A stretch of DNA of 64,000 nucleotides from Lachnospiraceae bacterium (GTDB taxonomy: Bacteria > Bacillota > Clostridia > Lachnospirales > Lachnospiraceae): contig JAILOV010000006.1 of NCBI GenBank assembly GCA_024690605.1, positions 62,001-126,000 of the forward strand, in the 5' to 3' direction. The first letter of the stretch is position 1, and every line of letters starts with the position of its first letter. Below the pieces are notes generated by a model. That model was given only the letters and a program-made list of their open reading frames with translations. It was not told where the DNA came from and did no database searches. The translations under genes were made by a program, and so were the position numbers. Positions 52,684-62,202 of the stretch are shown piece after piece.

Positions 52684-54731
52684 AGCAGCGAAAAACGGAG
52701 AACTTTATCCTGCTCTTAGTGTCACTTGGCTGTATCGGCATGACCGTGGAGAGCGTCCTCATGGGCTGGGAATTCTGGGTTCCCCCCCTGATCATTCTGG
52801 GAACCATCCTCATCTGGGTGATGAACATCTCTTCCTGGCCGGATTATGAGATCCGAACAGTCGCCTATCTCATCTATGCGATGCTGGCGGTGTTCTTTCA
52901 CGGGGTTCATGAGACGAGCTTCTTTGACGCCGCGCTGGTGGCCGTGCTGGCCATGGTGGGTTATTCCCTTTTCGATCATGTCTACATGATGAATCTCTTC
53001 CTGCTGGAATACTGGATCATCATGTTCATCCAGATCATGCTCGCGCATGATACCGGACATACGACATTTGATGCCCTGACCGTCTCGCGGATCCTCCTGG
53101 ATCTCGCCATCGTAGCTCTGGTTTTCTTCTGCTGCGTCAAGTCTATCGACGACCGGTTGGAGGTAAGGGAAACGGAGAATGAACTGCGGGAGAGGATCGA
53201 AAACACCGATGCCGACATGGAGGATTTCCTTTCCAACATTTCTCATGAACTGCGCACGCCTGTCAATGTGGTCAACGGCATGTCGGATCTTCTGATCAAG
53301 AAAAATGTCGGATCCGAGCCTTATTCCATCAAGGACGCGGGGATCCGTCTGGCTTACCAGATCGAGGACATCCAGGATTACACCGAGTGTAAACGCAAAA
53401 AGGTCCTGCTGGATGAGGACGACTACATGAGTACCTCCCTCATCAACGATGTGGTGACGAGTTTCCGGATGCTGGAGAACAACGCGGATCTGGGACTGGT
53501 GGTGGATCTGAATCCCGCGGTACCGACCCGGATGCGGGGCGATGTCCGCAAGCTTCACAAGATCTTCCGGCACTTGCTGGAGAACGCCGTGAAATTCACG
53601 AAACGGGGCGGTATCTATGTGAAGATGTACACGGAGAACAAGGATTACGGCGTGAACCTGTGCATCGAGATGACGGACACCGGCATCGGCATGGACAGGA
53701 AAGCGATCGAAGCGGTGTCGGAGGGCATGTATCAGGTGAACAAGAAACGGAACCGCAGTTCCGGCGGCATCGGTCTGGGGCTCTTTATCGTATACGGCTT
53801 TGCCCACCGGATGGGCGGCTTCGTCAAGATCGAGAGCAGGAGATCCTATGGCACCACGATCCGCGTCACCGTGCCGCAGAAGGTGGTGGATGAATCTCCC
53901 TGTCTCTCTCTGTCCGGTGCCTTTAAGGGTGACATCCTCTTCCACGTGCGGTCTGACAAGTACAAGGTCCCGAGGGTGCGTGATTTCTACCGGGCCATGG
54001 CGGCTGATCTGGCAATAGGTCTTCGCGTACCGCTTTATTCCGCCGAGACCATCCGGGAGATCGAGAATCTGATCGAGAAGCAGAACGTCACTTATATCTT
54101 CATGGGGCAGGAAGAATACGAGGAGAATCCGGAATACTTCGATAAACTGAGCGAGGGAGATATCGTGGTCGCGGTGTCTGCCGGAACGGGGTTTAAGACC
54201 AATCCGGGCAGCAAGGTCATGATGATGCCCAAGCCGCTCTACGGCTATCCGGCCGTCAAGATCCTGAATGAAGGCAGAAACGCCCGCAACATCGAATTTG
54301 CCGACAGTGCGGTCAGACCGGTGTTCAACGGGGTCCGGGCGCTGATCGTGGATGACGAACCCATGAATCTGGTGGTGGCCAGCAGCCTCTTTTCCGGTTA
54401 CGGAATGATCACGGAGACCGCGGACAGCGGAAAGGAAGCCATCAAAAAGTTCCGCGGCAGCGACTATGACCTCGTGTTCATGGATCACATGATGCCGGAA
54501 ATGGACGGCGTGGAAGCCATGAAGGAGCTCCGAAGGGTCGCGGAAGCGGAAAATCGGACGATCGTGATCGTGGTCCTGACGGCCAATGTGGTCTCGGGTG
54601 CCAGGGAGATGTTCATGCGCGAGGGCTTTGACGGCTTCATCGCCAAGCCCATCAATACGGCGGATTTTGAGAGAGTCCTGCTGCAGGTGCTTCCCGGATC
54701 GTGGACGGAACAGGGAGGTGAGAACGCATGA
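52680..54731 (+). CDS. Hybrid sensor histidine kinase (HK-pseudoreceiver-REC)
   Basis: The 683-aa membrane kinase has about five helices in residues 8-160 with very short loops and no large extracellular domain. The dimerisation motif NISHELRTPVN has His189, and the ATPase N box is ENAVKF and G box SGGIGLGLFIVYG. Residues about 415-540 resemble a receiver fold without phospho-Asp. The C-terminal receiver (about 555-680) has VDDEPMN, Asp602 in FMDHMMPEMDG, LTAN and FIAKPI. No Hpt domain is present, so phosphate may pass to the Hpt of a neighbouring kinase. It overlaps ung and the next kinase by 4 bp each. Confidence 0.9.
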   Translation: MKQRKTENFILLLVSLGCIGMTVESVLMGWEFWVPPLIILGTILIWVMNISSWPDYEIRTVAYLIYAMLAVFFHGVHETSFFDAALVAVLAMVGYSLFDHVYMMNLFLLEYWIIMFIQIMLAHDTGHTTFDALTVSRILLDLAIVALVFFCCVKSIDDRLEVRETENELRERIENTDADMEDFLSNISHELRTPVNVVNGMSDLLIKKNVGSEPYSIKDAGIRLAYQIEDIQDYTECKRKKVLLDEDDYMSTSLINDVVTSFRMLENNADLGLVVDLNPAVPTRMRGDVRKLHKIFRHLLENAVKFTKRGGIYVKMYTENKDYGVNLCIEMTDTGIGMDRKAIEAVSEGMYQVNKKRNRSSGGIGLGLFIVYGFAHRMGGFVKIESRRSYGTTIRVTVPQKVVDESPCLSLSGAFKGDILFHVRSDKYKVPRVRDFYRAMAADLAIGLRVPLYSAETIREIENLIEKQNVTYIFMGQEEYEENPEYFDKLSEGDIVVAVSAGTGFKTNPGSKVMMMPKPLYGYPAVKILNEGRNARNIEFADSAVRPVFNGVRALIVDDEPMNLVVASSLFSGYGMITETADSGKEAIKKFRGSDYDLVFMDHMMPEMDGVEAMKELRRVAEAENRTIVIVVLTANVVSGAREMFMREGFDGFIAKPINTADFERVLLQVLPGSWTEQGGENA

Positions 54732-57700
54732 AGATCGTGAATGTGATCAAATATGTGCTGTACTGCATCCGGGATCCGGAGCGGGATTTTTCGGAGCGTG
54801 TCTTCCTGATCCTGACGCTCATCTCGGAACTGACGGTTCCCCTTGCTCTGGTGGCCGATATCATCACCGGAGAGCATCTGCAGGAGATCCTCGTGCTCAT
54901 CGGCGTGGTAATCATTGTTCCGACGATCACCCTGGTGTGTCTGTATAAAAACAGGCTGACCCTGGCGATCCGGATGATCGTGATCAGTCTTGTTCTGTTT
55001 ATTCTGCCTGCACTCTACTTTTTCGGCGGAGGTCTGGAAGGCGGCGGTGTCGTGTGGATCATCTTCGGATTTACGTATGTGGGTTTGACGATGTCCGGCA
55101 GATGGCGTCGTGTGATGCTTTTCCTTCTCTTTATCATGTCCGGGATCTGTTTTCTTTCGGAGTATTTCCATCCCGAATGGGTCACGGAGCATTCCCGCTG
55201 GATGCTTTTTGTGGATTCCTTTATCTCGTTCATCCTGGTCGGGTTTGTGTGTTTCTACATGACCTGGTCCCAGAATCAGCTTTTCATGAAAGAGAATGAG
55301 CGGGCCAGAAAAGCGGCGGAGACGGCTGAGGAACTGACCAGAGCGCAGAACCGGTTCTTCTCCAGCATGAGCCATGAGATCCGCACGCCGATCAATTCGA
55401 TCCTGGGTCTGAACGAACTGATCCTCAGAGATCAGAGCGCGTCGGACGAGGTGGTCCGTGATGCCACCGGGATCCAGGGTGCCGGAAAACTCCTGCTCGC
55501 TCTTATCAACGATATCCTGGATTTTTCCAAGATGGAGGCCGGCAGCATGGATATCGTCCCTGTGGATTACCGCGTGGGCGATCTGATCTCCGAGGTCGTC
55601 GGCATGATCTGGCTGAAAGCCCAGGATAAGGGCCTGCGATTTGATGTCAGTATCGATCCGAAGGTGCCCACGGTCCTGTTCGGTGATGAGATCCGGATCA
55701 AGCAGGTGATCATCAATCTGTTAAACAATGCCGTAAAATACACGAAGGAAGGTTCGATCGAACTCCATATAGACAGTGAGGAGACGGATGAGAAGACCGC
55801 GCTCCTGACGATCACCATCTCCGATACCGGCATGGGGATCAAAAAAGAGGCGCTGCCCCATCTCTTTGATGCCTTCAAGAGAGTGGATGAGGAAAAGAAC
55901 CGCCATATCGAGGGAACGGGACTTGGTCTTTCCATCGTCAAACAACTGGTCGAACTCATGGACGGAACGATCGCCGTCAGCAGCATTTACGGGGAGGGTT
56001 CCATCTTTACCGTCACCCTGAAGCAGGGGATCACCGATCCCACGCAGATCGGTGAACTGAACATTCACAATCAGCAGACGGCCAAGCGGAGCAGATATGA
56101 GAGCAGCTTTACGGCACCGGATGCCAGGATCCTTATCGTGGATGACAATGAGATGAACCTGGAGGTGGAGAGCAAACTCCTTGCGGAAACGCACATCCAT
56201 ATCGATAAGGCGCTGAGCGGCAGGGATGCGCTGGAACTCACCCTGCAGAATCACTATGACGTGATCCTCATGGATCATCTGATGCCGATGATGGACGGCA
56301 TCGAGTGTCTGGAGCATATCCGGAGTCAGGACGGCGGACTTAACCGCACGGTGCCCGTGGTCGTGCTGACAGCGAACGCGGGAAGCGAGAACAGGGATCT
56401 GTATAACCGGTCCGGCTTTGATGGGTATCTGATGAAGCCCGTATCGGGCGAGGCTCTGGAAGAGATGCTCATGCGGCACATCACGAGGGACAAGCTGATC
56501 ATCTCCGGCAGAATGATGCGGATGCGCGAGGATATCAGCGCCACGGCGGGCTATGCCAGAAAACAGCCGGTCATCATCACCTCTACCAGCATGTGTGATC
56601 TCCCGGATGCGGTCGTCAGGAAGCTGGGCATCCCGATCCTGCCGTTCGTGATCCACACGGATGAGGGAACTTTCAAGGACGGCGTGCAGATGGATGCCAG
56701 CGAGATGATCCGCTACGTCCGTGACGGAAAGAACGCGGTTTCCTCGCCGCCGGATGTAAAGACCTATACGGAATTCTTTGCCGGCGCATTGAAAAAAGGA
56801 CATCATCTGATCCACATCGCTCTCACCACCAGCATGAGTGAGGATTATAAGATCGCCACAGAGGCGGCAAAGTCCTTTGACAATGTGACGGTCATCAATT
56901 CGGAAGTTCTCTCCTCGGCCACCGGCATCCTTGTGCTGATCGCCTGCAAACTGGCGCAGCAGAACATCCCGCTGGAGGAGATCATCGAAGAACTGAACAC
57001 CGTGAAGCAGCGTCTGCGGTGCAGTTTCGTGATCGACACCACGGAATATATGGCGGAAAGGGGTCTGATCAGCAAACGGCTGGATCGTATCGCCCGCACA
57101 TTGAGTCTCCATCCGGGTCTTAGGATCAGAAACGACCGGTCCGGGATCGGCGGTGTCTGGATCGGGAGAACAAAGAGAGCCTACCGCAAGTATATCCATC
57201 ACGCGTTTCCCGTGGACATCATCCCGGACGGAGATGTTGTGTTCATCACTTATGCGGATGTCCCGCTCGCCACGCTGGAATGGATCCGTGAGGAGATCAG
57301 CAAGATCGCCTACTTTGAGCATGTGGTCTTCAAACAGGCTTCCGCGGCCATTTCTTCGAACTGTGGGCCGGGTGCCGTGGGAATCCTGTATTTCGTAAAG
57401 TCCAACAAATCCTATAATATCGGTTCCTTCATTGAGGATGAGACGAGTTTCGCGCACGAGGAGTTCCCTGAGGAGATCGAGGATGAAGAGGGGAGCGCAG
57501 ATGCGGAGAATACAGAAGAACCGGCGCCCGCTGAGCCTGATGCATCCGCCGAGCCCGCGTGGTATGAGAAACTGACCTTCATCGACGGGGAAGCAGCGAT
57601 CCGCAACAGCGGATCGGAGGACGCCTTCCGTTCCGTCCTGAAGATCTTCCATGGTTCCATTCCGGACAAGACGGCGGAACTGGAGAATTTCTACACATCG

Positions 57701-58132
57701 GCGGACTGGCAGAACTATGTCATCAAGATCCATGCGCTGAAGAGTTCCGCGAAGCTCATCGGCGCGCTCGCACTCTCGGATAAGGCACAGCTTCTGGAAA
57801 CGGCCGGCAAGGAGGGCAATACCGACTACATCCGCGAGAACCATGCCTCCTTCATGAAGGATTACGCGGAGCTGGGGAGCCAGCTGGATGCCGTGATGGC
57901 AGAAGAGAGCGGATCGGACAAGCCTGTCGCGGACGATGATCTGATGGTGAGCGTCTTTGAGGAACTGCGCGCGGCAGCAGAGGCCATGGACTGTGACACC
58001 ATCGGCGGGATCTTGCAGGAGATGGAAGCTTACGCGATCCCGGAGACTGACCGGGAACGCTATGACGCTGTGACAGAGGCAGCAGGGAAGTTCGATTATG
58101 AAGGCATGCTGGCTGCCCTGGATCAGCCGTAA
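54728..58132 (+). CDS. Hybrid histidine kinase with DegV lipid-binding domain and Hpt (HK-REC-DegV-Hpt)
   Basis: An 1134-aa protein. Six hydrophobic helices occupy residues about 25-185. The HisKA motif MSHEIRTPIN has His216, with N box NNAVKYT and G box GTGLGLSIV. The receiver (467-590) has VDDNEMN, Asp516 (MDHLMP) and LMKPV. Residues about 612-900 form a DegV/FakB-like domain: VIITSTSMCDLP with the lipid-contact Ser/Thr zone, VSSPPDVKTYTEFF, TTSMSEDYKIATEAA and IDTTEYMAERGLISK. An acidic linker leads to an Hpt domain with His1002 (IHALKSSAKLIGA) and a last 65-residue unit shared with the third kinase. DegV proteins bind fatty acids, so a lipid-sensing role is likely but unproven. Confidence 0.88.
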   Translation: MKIVNVIKYVLYCIRDPERDFSERVFLILTLISELTVPLALVADIITGEHLQEILVLIGVVIIVPTITLVCLYKNRLTLAIRMIVISLVLFILPALYFFGGGLEGGGVVWIIFGFTYVGLTMSGRWRRVMLFLLFIMSGICFLSEYFHPEWVTEHSRWMLFVDSFISFILVGFVCFYMTWSQNQLFMKENERARKAAETAEELTRAQNRFFSSMSHEIRTPINSILGLNELILRDQSASDEVVRDATGIQGAGKLLLALINDILDFSKMEAGSMDIVPVDYRVGDLISEVVGMIWLKAQDKGLRFDVSIDPKVPTVLFGDEIRIKQVIINLLNNAVKYTKEGSIELHIDSEETDEKTALLTITISDTGMGIKKEALPHLFDAFKRVDEEKNRHIEGTGLGLSIVKQLVELMDGTIAVSSIYGEGSIFTVTLKQGITDPTQIGELNIHNQQTAKRSRYESSFTAPDARILIVDDNEMNLEVESKLLAETHIHIDKALSGRDALELTLQNHYDVILMDHLMPMMDGIECLEHIRSQDGGLNRTVPVVVLTANAGSENRDLYNRSGFDGYLMKPVSGEALEEMLMRHITRDKLIISGRMMRMREDISATAGYARKQPVIITSTSMCDLPDAVVRKLGIPILPFVIHTDEGTFKDGVQMDASEMIRYVRDGKNAVSSPPDVKTYTEFFAGALKKGHHLIHIALTTSMSEDYKIATEAAKSFDNVTVINSEVLSSATGILVLIACKLAQQNIPLEEIIEELNTVKQRLRCSFVIDTTEYMAERGLISKRLDRIARTLSLHPGLRIRNDRSGIGGVWIGRTKRAYRKYIHHAFPVDIIPDGDVVFITYADVPLATLEWIREEISKIAYFEHVVFKQASAAISSNCGPGAVGILYFVKSNKSYNIGSFIEDETSFAHEEFPEEIEDEEGSADAENTEEPAPAEPDASAEPAWYEKLTFIDGEAAIRNSGSEDAFRSVLKIFHGSIPDKTAELENFYTSADWQNYVIKIHALKSSAKLIGALALSDKAQLLETAGKEGNTDYIRENHASFMKDYAELGSQLDAVMAEESGSDKPVADDDLMVSVFEELRAAAEAMDCDTIGGILQEMEAYAIPETDRERYDAVTEAAGKFDYEGMLAALDQP

Positions 58133-58162
58133 CGGCAAGTGTAGAAAAGGATCGGGATCAGT

Positions 58163-59686
58163 ATGGAAACAGTGGTAAGGATCAATGATGCGGTCAATTC
58201 CTTTGCATGGGGAACCTTTGGCCTTTCCCTGCTTTTGGGAACAGGACTGGTCTGCACCCTGATCACCGGCTTCTTCCAGATCACGCACGTCCGGCACTGG
58301 TGGCGCGGAACCTTTGGGATCATGAACGGAAAGGGACGCGTCATCAACGATTCCGGTGCGCTGTCCCAGTTCCGCGCATTCTGCACCGCCCTGTGCGCGA
58401 CGATCGGAACCGGCAACATCGCCGGCGTTTCCACCGCCATCTGCGTCGGCGGTCCCGGCGCGGTCTTCTGGATGTGGGTCGCCGCGTTTTTCGGCATGAT
58501 GGTCAAGTATTCGGAGAATGTGCTGGGTATCTATTACCGGCGCAGGAATACGGAGGGCGCCTGGTCCGGCGGCCCCATGTATTATCTGCAGGACGGCTTC
58601 GGCTCTTACCGGCATTGCAAAAAGGCGGGACGGGTGCTGGGCATTCTGTTCTGCATCTTCACAGTCCTCGCGTCTTTCGGGATCGGAAATATGGGCCAGA
58701 TCAACAAGATCACGATCAACTTCGGCGAGACCTTCCTGTCCGGGGTGGAGGAAGAACTGTTTCTGGGCTTTTCCCGTGTGGATCTGGCGATCGGCCTGGT
58801 GCTCCTCGTCATCGCGGCGGTCATCATCATGGGAGGCTTCCGGCGGCTGGCGGCGGTCTCCGAGAAACTGATCCCGTTCATGAGCGTCATGTATGTCATC
58901 GGCTGTCTGGTGGTGATCGTGCTCCATATCTTTTCTCTTCCCGAGGTGTTTGCGTCCATCTTCCGTTTCGCTCTCGGACCGCAGGCTGTGGCTGGGGGTG
59001 CGGCGGGCTCGGCCGTGCAGCTGGCCTTCAACACGATCAAGAACGGCTGCAAACGCGGCGTTTTCTCCAATGAAGCGGGGCTCGGTTCCTCTGTCATGGT
59101 GCACAGCAACACCTGCGCGAGGGAACCGGTCAAACAGGGGCTCTGGGGGATCGCCGAGGTGTTCCTGGACACCATCGTGATCTGCACGATGACGGCGATC
59201 GTTGTCTTAAGCTCCGGTGCGATCGATCTCAACACAGGACTTGTAAATGAGGGTGTCAATGACGCCACGCTGGTGGCGCATGCCTTTCGTGCAAGCCTCG
59301 GACGGCCGGGGGAGTGGTTCGTGGTCGTCTGCATCACACTCTTTGCCTTCACCACGGTCATGGGCTGGTCCTATTACGGTGCCAAGGTGACCGAGTACCT
59401 CTTCGGCGTATTCGCGGCAAAGATCTACCGCGTGATCTTCCTCCTGCTCATCGTTTTCGGCGCGGTGATGGAATCCAATCTCGCCTGGGATATCTCCGAC
59501 ACCTTTAACGGCCTCATGATGATCCCGAATCTGATCGGGATCCTGTCCCTGACGCCGCTTACGGTAAAACTGACGCGCAACTATGTGGACCGCAGGATGA
59601 AAGGCAGAGACATCCCGCCGATACTTTCCTATGACCCGGATATTCAGATTGAAGCAAGGACAGCGATCAGGAAAGGAATGGACTGA
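58163..59686 (+). CDS. Sodium:alanine (glycine) symporter, AGCS family
   Basis: The 507-aa protein has about 11 membrane helices and AGCS marks: the N-terminal GTGLVCTLITGFFQ, CATIGTGNIAGVSTAICVGGPGAVFWMW (the sodium and substrate site), WSGGPMYYLQDG, KRGVFSNEAGLGSS and MTAIVVLSSG. It imports alanine, glycine or related amino acids with Na+. It lies between two hybrid kinases (30 bp after one, 3 bp before the other), which suggests that the signalling cluster responds to or controls amino-acid uptake. Confidence 0.95.
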   Translation: METVVRINDAVNSFAWGTFGLSLLLGTGLVCTLITGFFQITHVRHWWRGTFGIMNGKGRVINDSGALSQFRAFCTALCATIGTGNIAGVSTAICVGGPGAVFWMWVAAFFGMMVKYSENVLGIYYRRRNTEGAWSGGPMYYLQDGFGSYRHCKKAGRVLGILFCIFTVLASFGIGNMGQINKITINFGETFLSGVEEELFLGFSRVDLAIGLVLLVIAAVIIMGGFRRLAAVSEKLIPFMSVMYVIGCLVVIVLHIFSLPEVFASIFRFALGPQAVAGGAAGSAVQLAFNTIKNGCKRGVFSNEAGLGSSVMVHSNTCAREPVKQGLWGIAEVFLDTIVICTMTAIVVLSSGAIDLNTGLVNEGVNDATLVAHAFRASLGRPGEWFVVVCITLFAFTTVMGWSYYGAKVTEYLFGVFAAKIYRVIFLLLIVFGAVMESNLAWDISDTFNGLMMIPNLIGILSLTPLTVKLTRNYVDRRMKGRDIPPILSYDPDIQIEARTAIRKGMD

Positions 59687-59689
59687 CAG

Positions 59690-62179
59690 ATGAACAGGCA
59701 GGAGCAGATGATCCGGCAGGAGCATATCGCGGACTTTGACAGCTTCCTGGATGAAAACAGGAAGATGATCAATGCACAGTTCCATACGGTGATGCTCTGG
59801 TGCATCCTGGCGGGGCCGTTCATCGCGGTCGCCGTTCGTTTTCATCTGTTCCAGGGCGTCACCTATCTCACGGCTGTGTTCATTTCGGTCTTTATGATCG
59901 CACTCGCGCTGCTTCACCGGCTGCTGCTGAAGAGACACGCATCTTCCATGGTGACGGGCATGATCGCGCTGATCGGCATCGACGTGCTGCTCATCGTGAT
60001 GGATTCCGCCCATCTGACGATCTACATCACCTGGTTCCTGATCCCGATGCTGTCCCTGCAGTTCTGCGATTTCAAACTGTATTTCGTCTCGGTTGCCTTC
60101 AACTACGGATTCCTGGTCTTCGCCACCTGGCATATGGCGCCCTACTTTGCCGAGCGGCGCATCGATATCGCGACGCCGTTTGCCTATTTTGCCAGCCGTC
60201 TGGGCGGTCTCACCATTGAGACGATCGTCATGATCGCGGCCGGATACAGCCTCTGCAAGATCATGTCCAATCATTACCGTTCTCTGATCGAGCAGTTCCG
60301 GAATTTCCGGGAGGAGCAGGAGAGGAGTCATCAGCTGGAGGATGCTTCGAACCGGGCCATCGCGGCCTCCGAAGCCAAATCGGCCTTTCTTTCCAACATG
60401 TCCCATGAGATCCGCACGCCCATCAACGCCGTGCTGGGCATGAACGAGATGATCCTCAGGGAATCGGAGGACACCAATATCCTGGCCTATTCCGAGAGCA
60501 TCAAGATCGCGGGAAGCACGCTCCTCGGCATCATCAATGACATCCTGGACTTCTCCAAGATCGAAGCCGGGAAGCTGGAGATCGTGCCGGTGGATTATGA
60601 TCTGTCATCGGTCATCAACGACCTGGTCAACATGATCCAGATCCGCGCGGATGACAAGGGTCTCGCGCTGTCGCTCGATTTTGACAGCACGACGCCCAAG
60701 CTCCTCCACGGGGATGAGGTGCGCATCAAACAGGTGATCACCAACATTCTCACCAATGCCGTGAAATACACGGAAAAGGGCAGCGTGACTTTCCGGATCG
60801 GCTATGAGCGGATCGAGGAGGAACCCGACAGCGTACTGGTCAATGTGACCATCAGCGATACCGGCATCGGCATCAAAGAGGAGGACATGAAGAAGCTCTT
60901 CTCGGAATTCGAGCGTATCGAGGAGGAGAGGAACCGGAGCATTGAAGGAACCGGTCTCGGCATGAGCATCACCAAGCGCCTGCTGGAGATGATGGGATCG
61001 TCGCTTCAGGTGGAAAGTGTTTACGGGCAGGGGTCTGCCTTCAGCTTCTCGCTCAAGCAGCGCGTGGTCCGCTGGGAGGAACTCGGCGACTATGAGAAGT
61101 CCTACCGGGAACTGATCAAAGGACAGAAAAAGTACAGGGAGCGGTTCATCGCGCCGGAGGCGCAGATCCTGGTGGTGGACGACAACACCATGAACCTGAT
61201 GGTCTTCAAGAGCCTGCTCAAACAGACGCGGATCCGGATCGATATGGCCGGGAGCGGCGATGAGGGCTTGACACTTGCTTATGATAAAAAGTATGATATG
61301 ATTTTCCTGGATCATATGATGCCGGAAAAGGACGGGATCGAAACGCTTCAGGAGATGCGGGCCGCGAAGAACCATCCGAATCTCGAAACGCCCACGATCT
61401 GCCTGACCGCCAACGCGATCTCCGGCGCAAGGGAGCAGTACATCTCGGCAGGATTTGATGATTACCTGACCAAGCCGATCGACGGGGATCAGCTGGAGGA
61501 GATGCTGCTGCGCTATCTCCCGCAGGAGAAGATCGTGGAATCGTCGTCGGAGGATGCGACCGATCCGGGGGATGCCGCGGCGGAGATCCCCGCGTTGCTC
61601 GCCCCCCTGAAGGAGCAGCCGTGGATCGATCTGGCGCTCGGTCTGAAGAACAGCGGTGACGCGGAATCCTTCTTTCCGTTACTGAAGATCTTTTACACGT
61701 CGCTCCCGGAGAAGGTTTCCGAGATCGAAGGATTCTATGCGGCAGGCGATTGGAAGAATTACGCCATCAAGGTGCATGCGTTAAAGAGTTCCGCGCGGAT
61801 CATCGGCGCGACGGCCTTTGGTGAGGAGGCGCAGCTGCTGGAAAACGCCGGAAAAGAAGCGGACGAGGACTTTATCCGGGAGCATCACGAAGCTTTCATG
61901 CGGACCTTCCGAAGCTTTGAACAGCCGCTTGCGGAGGTGTTTGAAGAAAAGGAGACGGACAAGCCGGAAGCGGATCCCGATCTCATGAACGATGTCTTCG
62001 CGGGGATCGGGGAAGCGGCGGAAGCGATGGACTGCGACATGCTGCAGGGAATCTTTGCGGAGATGAGCGGCTACCGGATCCCGGAGGCGGATCAGGCTCT
62101 GTGGAAGGGGCTGCGGGAGGCTGCCGCGGGATTTGATTACGAAGCGATCAAAAAGCAACTGGAGGATCGGGGGACCTGA
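59690..62179 (+). CDS. Hybrid sensor histidine kinase with C-terminal Hpt
   Basis: The 829-aa kinase has about six membrane helices (residues 30-195), a short coiled linker, the HisKA motif MSHEIRTPIN with His239, N box TNAVKYT and G box GTGLGMSITKRL. The receiver (about 490-615) has VDDNTMN, Asp541 (LDHMMPEKDG) and YLTKPID. Hpt (about 640-740) has His696 in VHALKSSARIIGA. The last 65 residues match the end of the DegV-containing kinase (EAAEAMDCDMLQGIF, FDYEAI), showing that the two arose by duplication. It follows the symporter gene by 3 bp. Confidence 0.92.
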   Translation: MNRQEQMIRQEHIADFDSFLDENRKMINAQFHTVMLWCILAGPFIAVAVRFHLFQGVTYLTAVFISVFMIALALLHRLLLKRHASSMVTGMIALIGIDVLLIVMDSAHLTIYITWFLIPMLSLQFCDFKLYFVSVAFNYGFLVFATWHMAPYFAERRIDIATPFAYFASRLGGLTIETIVMIAAGYSLCKIMSNHYRSLIEQFRNFREEQERSHQLEDASNRAIAASEAKSAFLSNMSHEIRTPINAVLGMNEMILRESEDTNILAYSESIKIAGSTLLGIINDILDFSKIEAGKLEIVPVDYDLSSVINDLVNMIQIRADDKGLALSLDFDSTTPKLLHGDEVRIKQVITNILTNAVKYTEKGSVTFRIGYERIEEEPDSVLVNVTISDTGIGIKEEDMKKLFSEFERIEEERNRSIEGTGLGMSITKRLLEMMGSSLQVESVYGQGSAFSFSLKQRVVRWEELGDYEKSYRELIKGQKKYRERFIAPEAQILVVDDNTMNLMVFKSLLKQTRIRIDMAGSGDEGLTLAYDKKYDMIFLDHMMPEKDGIETLQEMRAAKNHPNLETPTICLTANAISGAREQYISAGFDDYLTKPIDGDQLEEMLLRYLPQEKIVESSSEDATDPGDAAAEIPALLAPLKEQPWIDLALGLKNSGDAESFFPLLKIFYTSLPEKVSEIEGFYAAGDWKNYAIKVHALKSSARIIGATAFGEEAQLLENAGKEADEDFIREHHEAFMRTFRSFEQPLAEVFEEKETDKPEADPDLMNDVFAGIGEAAEAMDCDMLQGIFAEMSGYRIPEADQALWKGLREAAAGFDYEAIKKQLEDRGT

Positions 62180-62202
62180 GACGGTGAAAAGGGGGAACAG
62201 AA

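Noticed and set aside
55721-59104. Open - strand frame of 1127 codons across the DegV kinase and symporter genes
   Set aside because: The + strand holds intact, recognised domains over the same bases; the antisense product has shadow composition and spans two genes.
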